From NCBI GenBank assembly GCA_028723145.1, contig JAQYFM010000104.1, forward strand, positions 1 to 14,275: a DNA stretch of 14,275 nucleotides, read 5' to 3'. Origin of the DNA: Spirochaetales bacterium. GTDB taxonomy: Bacteria > Spirochaetota > Spirochaetia > Sphaerochaetales > Sphaerochaetaceae. A program made the translations under genes and the position numbers. The notes under the pieces are model-generated. The model made no database searches and was not told the DNA's origin. It saw nothing but the letters and a program-made list of their open reading frames with translations. Positions 7,034 to 12,892 of this stretch are shown here, in pieces. Positions within the stretch are counted from its first letter, which is position 1. Every line of letters begins with the position of its first letter.

Positions 7034-8478
7034 ACATTTTCCTTTAAAATATTTAATAAAGCATCCTCTTCTAAGTAATTTCGTGTGTTTTTCTTATATG
7101 ATATTGATCTTTCATGACCTTTACCAAGTAAAAAGATTACCCCATCAGGAGCTGAAATTGTTAAAGCAAGCTTAATTGCCGCTTCTCTTTGATCTTCAGT
7201 ATAGATATGTATCTTTTTTCTTCTTTCTTCTGGTATACCCTCAATAATATCAAGAGAAATATCTAATACATTTTCACTTCTAGGATCTTCCTCTGTTAAT
7301 ATGATATTTGATGCATAAGTGCTAGCTACTTTGCCAAGTCCTTTTCTTTTACTTTTATCTCTATCTCCAGCTGCTCCAAATACAGCTGTGATTTCTTTAT
7401 TTGGAAATACTTTTCTAAATGAAGAAAATAGTTTTTCAAAGCTATCTGGAGTATGAGCAAAATCAATAATTACAAATTTATTTTTATAACTATAAGTGTT
7501 AAATCGTCCCTTAGGAGCCTCTAAATTTTTTAGTTTAGATAAAACGACTTCTTTAGGTAGCTTTAATAATCGAGAAACCAAAATAGCAGCTTCAAAAGCA
7601 TTATAAACATTATAAGAGCCAAAGAGTGGAATAGAATATTTTATTCCATCTACATAAAATGAAGTTGAATCAATTCTTTCATCTGTTATTTCAGGTTTTG
7701 TTAATTCAACTACCTTATGTTTTGCAATTCTATTTATTTTATCTAAAATAGGGGAGTCGTTGTAAATTACTACATTATAAAGTGTATTATGAGCAAGGTT
7801 TGCTTTTGCATCATAATAGTTTTCTAGGCTTTTATGAAACTCTAGGTGTTCACTTGAGACTGTAGTGTATATTGAGGAAGTAAAACTAATACCCTTTACT
7901 CGACAATACTCATTTGATAGTGCATGAGATGTTGTCTCCATTACTACATATTCACAATTATTACTATATGCTTGGTATAAAAATGAGTGCAAAAAGAAGG
8001 CTTCTGGTGTACTTTGTCTTGTTGTTGAATACTTTTTACCACTTCCATCATCAATATATACAGTTGAAATCATGGCTGTTTTATGACCAAAACTATTCAA
8101 TAGTTGGTATAAGAAATCAGTAGTAGTTGTCTTTCCATCAGTACCAGTTACACCAATAATCTTTAATTTTGATTGCACATTATTAAAAAATAGTGATGAT
8201 GATAGTGCATAAAGTTCTCTAATATTTTCATCACTTACAAAGTAGGAAACATCATCATGAATCGTCTGAGGAAGAGTGTTTGTTACTATTAGAGCTGCAC
8301 CATTTTGTATTGCATCTTCAATATAGTTATTACCATTAGTATGAATACCATTAAAAGTAAAAAATGCAGAATCTTTTTTAACCTCTCTTGAGTCAAACTC
8401 AAGGGATGAAAGGATTTTATCTTCCTTTAAATATAACTTTCCTTTAAGTGCCTTTGCTAAGCAATCAATACTTATCAT
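7030..8478 (-). CDS. murE: UDP-MurNAc-L-Ala-D-Glu--diamino acid ligase
   Basis: Mur ligase that adds the third residue of the peptidoglycan stem to UDP-MurNAc-L-Ala-D-Glu using ATP. The 482 aa protein has the P-loop GVTGTDGKTTTT at 109-120, the UDP-substrate motif STPEA at 156-160, ETTSHAL at 181-187, HLEFH at 211-215, YYDAKANL at 221-228 with Lys225 as the carbamylated-Lys candidate, FAHTPDS at 340-346, GAAGDRDKSKR at 368-378, and GKGHE at 452-456. The diamino-acid specificity motif is EDPR (397-400), not the DNPR of meso-diaminopimelate enzymes. Arg is kept, so the substrate (ornithine, lysine or diaminopimelate) cannot be set from sequence. It heads the murE-ddl-dinB operon. No SD precedes the ATG, and GATAAT lies 9 bases upstream. 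Confidence 0.94.
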   Translation of the reverse strand: MISIDCLAKALKGKLYLKEDKILSSLEFDSREVKKDSAFFTFNGIHTNGNNYIEDAIQNGAALIVTNTLPQTIHDDVSYFVSDENIRELYALSSSLFFNNVQSKLKIIGVTGTDGKTTTTDFLYQLLNSFGHKTAMISTVYIDDGSGKKYSTTRQSTPEAFFLHSFLYQAYSNNCEYVVMETTSHALSNEYCRVKGISFTSSIYTTVSSEHLEFHKSLENYYDAKANLAHNTLYNVVIYNDSPILDKINRIAKHKVVELTKPEITDERIDSTSFYVDGIKYSIPLFGSYNVYNAFEAAILVSRLLKLPKEVVLSKLKNLEAPKGRFNTYSYKNKFVIIDFAHTPDSFEKLFSSFRKVFPNKEITAVFGAAGDRDKSKRKGLGKVASTYASNIILTEEDPRSENVLDISLDIIEGIPEERRKKIHIYTEDQREAAIKLALTISAPDGVIFLLGKGHERSISYKKNTRNYLEEDALLNILKENV

Positions 8479-8487
8479 AAGACTAAT

Positions 8488-8493
8488 ATTATC
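8488..8493 (-). promoter_or_regulatory. Candidate -10 box of the murE operon
   Basis: Minus-strand GATAAT (5 of 6 matches to TATAAT) lies 9 bases before the murE ATG, inside the 41-59 base divergent gap shared with the barrel gene. Initiation here would leave almost no 5' leader, in line with the missing SD. No convincing -35 is visible, so confidence is low. Confidence 0.3.
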
Positions 8494-8537
8494 ATGTTAA
8501 GCTTTTAGAAAAAAGAACTATGTGTTATCTTAAAAAT

Positions 8538-9545
8538 ATGAAGAAAGTAGGTGCTGTATTTATTTTTTTATTTGTGATTTTAGGTAATATTTTTTCATTA
8601 CCTTTTTCTTCATTTCCAAACAATGTTTCATTTTATTCTGAATATACAGATGTATATTCCAATCCTTCAGCAATAGCATTCAGAAGTGATATTAATAATA
8701 GATTTATAGTGGGTTATGATTATCATGATAATTTAAATAGAACAAAATTTAATGAGCCATTATCATTTGTTCAAAACTCTGATAGCTATTTAAATGTCAG
8801 TTTTGGTGGATCTGGCATATTGTTTTCGGCAGCTTTTGGATACAATACATCTGATAGAAAAATTGTTAATGATGGTGTTTCCTATGATTTTATTACTAGC
8901 AATAATATTCAGTTAGACTGGGGCTTTAATATTAATAATTTTGCTTTTGGCGCAAGAATAAAGGGGGGTAGTAAGTCTATTAGAGATAATAAAACTATTT
9001 CCTCATACCTTGGAATAGTACAAAACTTTTTATTTGCTGAATACACCACATTAGAAAATAGTAATTACTTTAATTTAGGATTTGGTTCTCAGTATCATGT
9101 TTCTAATTTTTCTTTTGGCCTTTATACTGATTCTTTTCTAATTTTAAATCAGTCAAAGGATTTGACTGTTAACTTTGATAATATATTAAATACACTTTCA
9201 TTTGGTGTTTCTTATAGAAGAGGTAAATACACTAATAATGGAGAACTTGCTTTTTATAGACCTCGATTTGGATTTGCTTTAAATAATATATTTAGTTCTT
9301 ATTTAAACTTAGAACTTTCAAGTGAATTAATGCTTCAATTTTTACCTAACAGAAATATTAATTTAATTATGGTTTATGGTGATGAGAGAAGTTCAAAAGA
9401 AATATTTAGAATTAAACCAAGTTCCAGCTATTTAAAGCTTGCTGTTGATTTGCTTTATGATAAATGTAAGTTTAAAGTAGAATATAAGTTTTCAAGTGAT
9501 AAGGACTATTCCGATTTTAAATTTGCAATATCATTCTTACTTTAA
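8538..9545 (+). CDS. Predicted outer-membrane beta-barrel protein, family not recognised
   Basis: A secreted protein of about 335 aa. From the chosen start, MKK and a hydrophobic stretch to about residue 20 (ending near GNIFS) form a signal peptide with no lipobox Cys. The rest alternates polar and hydrophobic/aromatic residues in short stretches broken by Asn/Asp/Ser/Gly turns, for example LNVSFGGSGILFSAAFGY and YFNLGFGSQY. It ends in a strand-like FAISFLL. This is the pattern of an outer-membrane barrel. Near mature residues 20-30, SNPSAIAF resembles the NPxAL/NPAA motif seen at the start of FadL/OMPP1 and spirochaete UPF0164 barrels; that link is inference. An ATG at 8520 in frame is an alternative start, and neither has an SD. 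It is divergent from murE, and its 3' end shares a hairpin terminator with the epimerase gene. The substrate is unknown. Confidence 0.75.
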   Translation: MKKVGAVFIFLFVILGNIFSLPFSSFPNNVSFYSEYTDVYSNPSAIAFRSDINNRFIVGYDYHDNLNRTKFNEPLSFVQNSDSYLNVSFGGSGILFSAAFGYNTSDRKIVNDGVSYDFITSNNIQLDWGFNINNFAFGARIKGGSKSIRDNKTISSYLGIVQNFLFAEYTTLENSNYFNLGFGSQYHVSNFSFGLYTDSFLILNQSKDLTVNFDNILNTLSFGVSYRRGKYTNNGELAFYRPRFGFALNNIFSSYLNLELSSELMLQFLPNRNINLIMVYGDERSSKEIFRIKPSSSYLKLAVDLLYDKCKFKVEYKFSSDKDYSDFKFAISFLL

Positions 9546-9550
9546 ATTAA

Positions 9551-9568
9551 GAGCCCCGATTGGGGCTC
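9551..9568. terminator. Shared hairpin terminator between convergent genes
   Basis: GAGCCCC and GGGGCTC form a perfect 7-bp GC-rich stem with a 4-base GATT loop, placed in the 31-base gap between the stops of the barrel gene (plus) and the epimerase gene (minus). On the minus strand the stem is followed by TTAATTTAAA, a moderate U-tract. On the plus strand the tail is not U-rich. It most likely terminates the epimerase transcript intrinsically and may also block read-through from the plus strand. Confidence 0.75.
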
Positions 9569-9576
9569 CAACTTAC

Positions 9577-10434
9577 TTAGAAGAATCTAAATTCATTTGT
9601 ATATGTAACTGTTTCACCTTTACTAAGCTTTCTAATTCCATACATTTGACTCATTTCAAGAGGTCGTGATGCATCGCCAAAGGAGTACATTGGTTCAAGA
9701 CAAATAAACTGAGCGTTATTAGCAGGAGTCCAAGCAACAAAGGTGTCGAAGGAACCGAGAGTAGCTGTAACACCATGTTCTCCTTGAGTTGAAGTTAATG
9801 TTACTTCATCACTCTTAACATTCCAAAGTGCAATAGGTCCTTTATCTGTTTCTTTTCTTGATAGTTCAATAGTATCACCAACTAAGAAATCCTTTTCAAC
9901 ATTGAAAATTCCATTAACCTGGTATCTTCTATCGAGTCTTTCATTTTGGCTAAATGAAAGAGAATATGTTTCAAGAGGGCAATCTTTACCATTGATATCA
10001 AGAGAGAATGCAGGATGCCAGCCATAAGTGAAATAAATATCCTCACTTGGAGCTTCAATTGTGCATGAAGCTGTATATGCAGCATCTTTGAGTGTATAGG
10101 TAACTGTAAGTTTAAAAGCTAATGGATAGAACTGTCTAGTATATTCATTATCAGTTAATACATATGTTGCACTATCATCTGTTGTAGAAACAAGAGTAAA
10201 TTCTGTGTCACGAGCAAAACCATTACCTGGCATTTTATATTGTACTCCATTAACAGCAACTGAATCCTCTCTAAGTGGTCCTGTTACAGGAAAGAGTAAA
10301 GGAGCTCTTCTTGGCCAGTGAGCTTTGTCTCCATTCCAAATATATTCAATACCATTTAAAATAAAGCTCTGAGGTTCTGCACCTAATGTTGAAATAGTAA
10401 GGCTACAGTTTGAGTTCTTTAAGACTGTTAACAT
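9577..10434 (-). CDS. Aldose 1-epimerase family protein (LacX-like)
   Basis: Member of the galactose-mutarotase-like superfamily, whose cytosolic enzymes interconvert alpha and beta anomers of aldoses. The 285 aa length and the early motif of W33, G35 and D36 with W40 and APLLFPVTG at 44-52 fit the LacX-like branch. GWHPAF at 138-143 supplies the catalytic-acid His140, and ICLEPMY at 244-250 the base Glu247. Oddly, the usual HGFARD motif reads NGFARD (71-76): the first His is Asn, encoded AAT, one base from CAT. Substrate binding or rate may therefore differ. AGGAGG lies 4 bases before the ATG, just downstream of the terminator hairpin of the repeat-protein gene. The sugar substrate is unknown and activity is uncertain. 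Confidence 0.85.
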   Translation of the reverse strand: MLTVLKNSNCSLTISTLGAEPQSFILNGIEYIWNGDKAHWPRRAPLLFPVTGPLREDSVAVNGVQYKMPGNGFARDTEFTLVSTTDDSATYVLTDNEYTRQFYPLAFKLTVTYTLKDAAYTASCTIEAPSEDIYFTYGWHPAFSLDINGKDCPLETYSLSFSQNERLDRRYQVNGIFNVEKDFLVGDTIELSRKETDKGPIALWNVKSDEVTLTSTQGEHGVTATLGSFDTFVAWTPANNAQFICLEPMYSFGDASRPLEMSQMYGIRKLSKGETVTYTNEFRFF

Positions 10435-10446
10435 TTTTCCTCCTAT

Positions 10447-10477
10447 AAAAAACAGCTCTTATATTGCAAAGAGCTGT
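10447..10477 (-). terminator. Rho-independent terminator after the repeat-protein gene
   Basis: On the minus strand ACAGCTCTT and AAGAGCTGT form a perfect 9-bp stem (arms 10469-10477 and 10452-10460) with an 8-base loop, followed by a run of six U (10447-10452). It starts 16 bases after the repeat-protein stop codon. It also sits only a few bases ahead of the epimerase SD (AGGAGG near 10439-10444), so it controls or limits read-through into that gene. Confidence 0.88.
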
Positions 10478-10493
10478 AATAAGTTAAGTTTTA

Positions 10494-11798
10494 TTAGAGT
10501 AATGTGATTGCTTCTTTTATTAAGCTTTCAGGAGTACTCTTTTCATTTAATGTTGCAGTTGAATAAGTAAGTGAACCAAGATTAAATTCCTGACTCTTAA
10601 TAATCTCATTTACTTCTTCTTCATTTGCAAAACAGAATACTAAAATATATGCATTATCGTTATCAAATACGAATGCATACTGACTTAATGTCATATTAAG
10701 CTTATCAAGTGTTAAATCATTACTCTTCTTAATAGCTGCAATTGTAAGGTCTGTAAAGTTTTCTCTACTAAATGCAATTTCTCTTTCAAGCAATGAGTTA
10801 AGATCAAGCATATCCTCTGAAACATCTTGAGGAACAGAAACAACTTTCTCAACTTCAACTGGAACTTCTTTCTCTACTTCTCTGATAACCTCAACAGGAA
10901 CCTCTTTGACAACTTCCTTGACAACTTCTACTGGTACCTCTCTGAGAACTTCAACTGGAACTTCCTTGATGACTTCTTTAATTACTTCAACAGGTACTTC
11001 AACTTCCTTAACAATTTCAATTGGAGCTTCTTTTATTACTTCAACAGGCTTGATTACCTCTACAGGAACTTCCTTGATAATTTCTACAGGTACTTCTTTA
11101 ACTACCTCAACAGGAACTTCTTTTTCTACTTCCTTAATAACCTCAACAGGAACTTCCTTAATGACTTCCTTGATTACCTCAACTGGAACTTCTTTGATGA
11201 CTTCTTTAATTACTTCGACAGGTACTTCTTTTTCGACTTCTCTAACTACTTCGATTGGAACTTCCTTGATAACTTCAACCGGAATTTCAATTTCCTTGAT
11301 TACGTCTCTAAGAACTTCAACAGGAACTTCTCTAACAACTTCCTTAATTACCTCGACTGGTACTTCTTTTGTTACTTCAACAGGAACTTCTTTTACAACT
11401 TCCTTAACAACTTCAACTGGAACCTCTTTAATAATTTCAACAGGTTTTTCTATTACAGTTGGTTCTGCTTTAAGTGGTGCAGTGTTAAGTGAAACATTAG
11501 ATGGATCATCACTTAAACCTTGTCCTGCAAGAGTAGAGTAAGAGTTAGGTGGAAGTTTATCGATTTGGTCTTTAAAATCTTCATCATTACGCTTACCAGC
11601 AATTATACCAATTTGAATTAATGCTAAACCAACAAGAATTGGGAAAAGCTTTACTAAAACATCATATACTTGTTTTTCTGTGATGCTATAAACTGGTACG
11701 ATATACTTTAAGAAAACAAGAGTGAATATTGCCAAAACGATTAATGACAATATGACACTAGTAATTACAAGCTTAGCCGTACTTTTTGTTTTAGACAT
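10494..11798 (-). CDS. Two-TM membrane protein with PEVK-like tetrad repeats and GGDEF-like C-terminus
   Basis: Not a gene I can name. The 434 aa product has a basic N-terminus (MSKTKSTAK), a transmembrane helix at about 11-34, a second at about 49-67 followed by GKRNDEDFK, and a polar linker. A repeat region at about 119-317 is made almost only of P, E, V, K and I with some R and L. It ends in a C-terminal domain of about 110 residues (321-434). The positive-inside rule puts both termini in the cytoplasm. The C-domain (LEREIAFSRENFTDLTIAAI, then YAFVFDNDNAYILVF, then STATL with TPESLIKEA) follows the order of GGDEF strands and helices without the catalytic motif; this is my inference. ATG 11798 has GGAGGT 7 bases upstream. 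A TTG nine codons earlier is rejected. It is transcribed divergently from an FtsB-like gene and followed by a strong terminator. Confidence 0.85.
   Translation of the reverse strand: MSKTKSTAKLVITSVILSLIVLAIFTLVFLKYIVPVYSITEKQVYDVLVKLFPILVGLALIQIGIIAGKRNDEDFKDQIDKLPPNSYSTLAGQGLSDDPSNVSLNTAPLKAEPTVIEKPVEIIKEVPVEVVKEVVKEVPVEVTKEVPVEVIKEVVREVPVEVLRDVIKEIEIPVEVIKEVPIEVVREVEKEVPVEVIKEVIKEVPVEVIKEVIKEVPVEVIKEVEKEVPVEVVKEVPVEIIKEVPVEVIKPVEVIKEAPIEIVKEVEVPVEVIKEVIKEVPVEVLREVPVEVVKEVVKEVPVEVIREVEKEVPVEVEKVVSVPQDVSEDMLDLNSLLEREIAFSRENFTDLTIAAIKKSNDLTLDKLNMTLSQYAFVFDNDNAYILVFCFANEEEVNEIIKSQEFNLGSLTYSTATLNEKSTPESLIKEAITLL
10848..11444 (-). repeat. In-frame PEVK-like tetrad repeat array (20 P-V-E-V-type units)
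   Basis: The translated region parses as tetrads of the form x-E-V-x, such as KEVP VEVI KEVI, so the DNA period is 12 bases. Twenty P[VI]E[VI] units occur. Three two-residue slips (IP, KP, VP before a VEVI-type tetrad) break the phase. Codons vary freely between copies (the P-V-E triplet is written CCTGTTGAG, CCAGTAGAA, CCAGTTGAA, CCTGTAGAA and others), so the array is degenerate at DNA level but tightly kept at protein level. Confidence 0.9.
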
Positions 11799-11815
11799 GT
11801 AAATGACCTCCAAAG

Positions 11816-11845
11816 TTGTATACAAACATAGGTACTATTTATTAT
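11816..11845 (+). promoter_or_regulatory. Possible promoter of the FtsB-like gene
   Basis: TTGTAT (11816-11821) and TATTAT (11840-11845, 5 of 6) are 18 bases apart, which would give a leader of about 14 bases ahead of GTGAGG (11855-11860) and the ATG at 11866. The -35 box matches only 3 of 6 and is part of a 10-bp palindrome, TTGTATACAA (11816-11825). Tentative. Confidence 0.3.
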
Positions 11846-11872
11846 TATACATATGTGAGGAACCAATGACAA
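11844..11872 (-). promoter_or_regulatory. Sigma-70-type promoter of the repeat-protein gene
   Basis: On the minus strand TTGTCA (11867-11872, 5 of 6) and a perfect TATAAT (11844-11849) are separated by 17 bases, the best promoter match in the window. Transcription would start near 11837 and give a leader of about 39 bases with GGAGGT at 11806-11811. The -35 box overlaps the start codon of the divergent FtsB-like gene. Confidence 0.65.
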
Positions 11873-12345
11873 TAAAAAAACTTCTCTTGATTTGTATATG
11901 TTTTCTTGTATCTTTTGTAATCCTCACCACTATATTTAGTGATAATGGATACTTAGTAAATCGTAGTCTAGTTAAAAGATATGAAGCTTTAAAGCAAAAA
12001 GAAGAGCTTCTTGAAGTTCAAGTTGCTTCACTATCAAAACAGTATGAAAGTCTTGATGAAAATAGTGCTATGGACGATTTAGCACTTTCACTTGGATATA
12101 ACAGAGAAGGTGAGAAGGTTTTCTATTTTCAAACGCCTGATGAGATTGAAGAACAAAATAAAATTGTTGATGAGAAATTACCAGAGATATACAAGGGAAT
12201 AAGCATGAAAATTATTTTTTTAATCTCTTTTGGTTTTTCATTTTTTATGGCACTTATTATTCTTTTCTTAAGTCGTAAGAAGGGTAGCAGTGAAACTTTA
12301 ACAAACGAGGAAGGTGAAAAGCATTATGAAAACTATGATTTTTGA
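11866..12345 (+). CDS. FtsB/DivIC-like septum formation initiator protein with an extra C-terminal TM helix
   Basis: Probable bitopic-type division protein. FtsB/DivIC proteins use a periplasmic coiled coil to bridge FtsL and FtsQ/DivIB in the divisome. The 159 aa product has a short basic start, a TM helix at about 5-24, a coiled-coil segment at about 33-64 (VKRYEALKQKEELLEVQVASL), and the family's closing signature as DDLALSLGYNREGEKVFYF (70-88), equivalent to the A-R-x-x-L-G-x-x-x-x-G-E-x-V block. Unlike the usual FtsB, it continues through a charged linker into a second TM helix (about 114-136) and a basic/acidic tail. ATG 11866 has GAGG 5 bases upstream. An open extension back to 11803 has no SD and breaks the TM start. 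It overlaps tsaC by 20 bases. The division role is inferred from family resemblance. Confidence 0.75.
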   Translation: MTIKKLLLICICFLVSFVILTTIFSDNGYLVNRSLVKRYEALKQKEELLEVQVASLSKQYESLDENSAMDDLALSLGYNREGEKVFYFQTPDEIEEQNKIVDEKLPEIYKGISMKIIFLISFGFSFFMALIILFLSRKKGSSETLTNEEGEKHYENYDF

Positions 12346-12892
12346 TTTTGATGAAAGAAATATAGAAAAAATTTCCCAGCTTTTAGCTGAGGATAAGGTA
12401 GGAGCAATTCCTTGTGATACTATTTATGGCTTTTGTGCAAGAAGCAACAATAGTACTAGAGAAAAAATATATGAACTAAAAAAAAGGCCTCAAAATAAGA
12501 ATTTAATCACTTTAATGAATAAAGAATATCTTTCTAGGTCATCATTAATTGTTCCTAAATTTCTTTATGATATTTGGCCAGCTCCTCTTACAGCAATTTT
12601 AAAGAAAAAAGATAGTGATGAAACAGTTGCTGTTAGAATTCCAAATGATAGTTTTATTTTATCTTTAATTGATAGCATTGGACCAATTTGGTCTACTAGT
12701 GTAAATATTTCTGGTCAACCTAGCTTAAATACTTTTGAAGATATAAAAAAGTTCTTTGATAATGAGGTCGATTTCATTGTTAAAAAAGAAATCAAGGGCG
12801 AAGCAGTTGCTTCAACCCTTGTTGACTTTTCATCTGATGAGGTAAAGATTATTAGACAAGGTGCTTTTGATATTAAGCCTTATCTTATTTAA
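12326..12892 (+). CDS. tsaC: L-threonylcarbamoyladenylate synthase, TsaC/YrdC type
   Basis: Makes threonylcarbamoyl-AMP from threonine, bicarbonate and ATP for t6A37 modification of ANN-decoding tRNAs; TsaB/D/E complete the reaction. The 188 aa protein is the short YrdC-domain form without the Sua5 C-terminal domain. Seen are IPCDTIYGF at 28-36 (usual PTDTVYGL), the ATP/RNA-site KKRPQNKNL at 52-60, WPAPLTA at 84-90, VAVRIPND at 101-108, STSVNISGQ at 123-131, and STLVDFS with IRQGA near 163-180. A YciO-type paralogue of unknown role cannot be fully excluded. ATG 12326 is chosen because AAGGTG (12311-12316) lies 9 bases upstream. A GTG at 12314 is too close to its SD. It is cotranscribed with the FtsB-like gene and meets the DUF1015 gene tail to tail with 8 bases of overlap. 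Confidence 0.85.
   Translation: MKTMIFDFDERNIEKISQLLAEDKVGAIPCDTIYGFCARSNNSTREKIYELKKRPQNKNLITLMNKEYLSRSSLIVPKFLYDIWPAPLTAILKKKDSDETVAVRIPNDSFILSLIDSIGPIWSTSVNISGQPSLNTFEDIKKFFDNEVDFIVKKEIKGEAVASTLVDFSSDEVKIIRQGAFDIKPYLI

Noticed and set aside
10848..11444. Periodic DNA that might be read as a CRISPR array, satellite or recombination hotspot.
   Set aside because: There are no constant repeats with unique spacers. The period follows codons, stays in frame, and varies at synonymous positions, so it is a protein repeat.
10827..11541. Two long plus-strand open frames opposite the repeat gene (221 and 211 codons, Asn/Phe-rich and Thr/Ser-rich).
   Set aside because: They exist because the antisense of the 12-base PEVK-like repeat contains no stops. 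Their compositions are low-complexity reflections of the repeat, and they lack SDs and family resemblance.
11803..11865. N-terminal extension of the FtsB-like protein.
   Set aside because: It has no SD and runs through the divergent promoter region. ATG 11866 has GAGG at 5 bases and gives a normal short cytoplasmic start before the TM helix.
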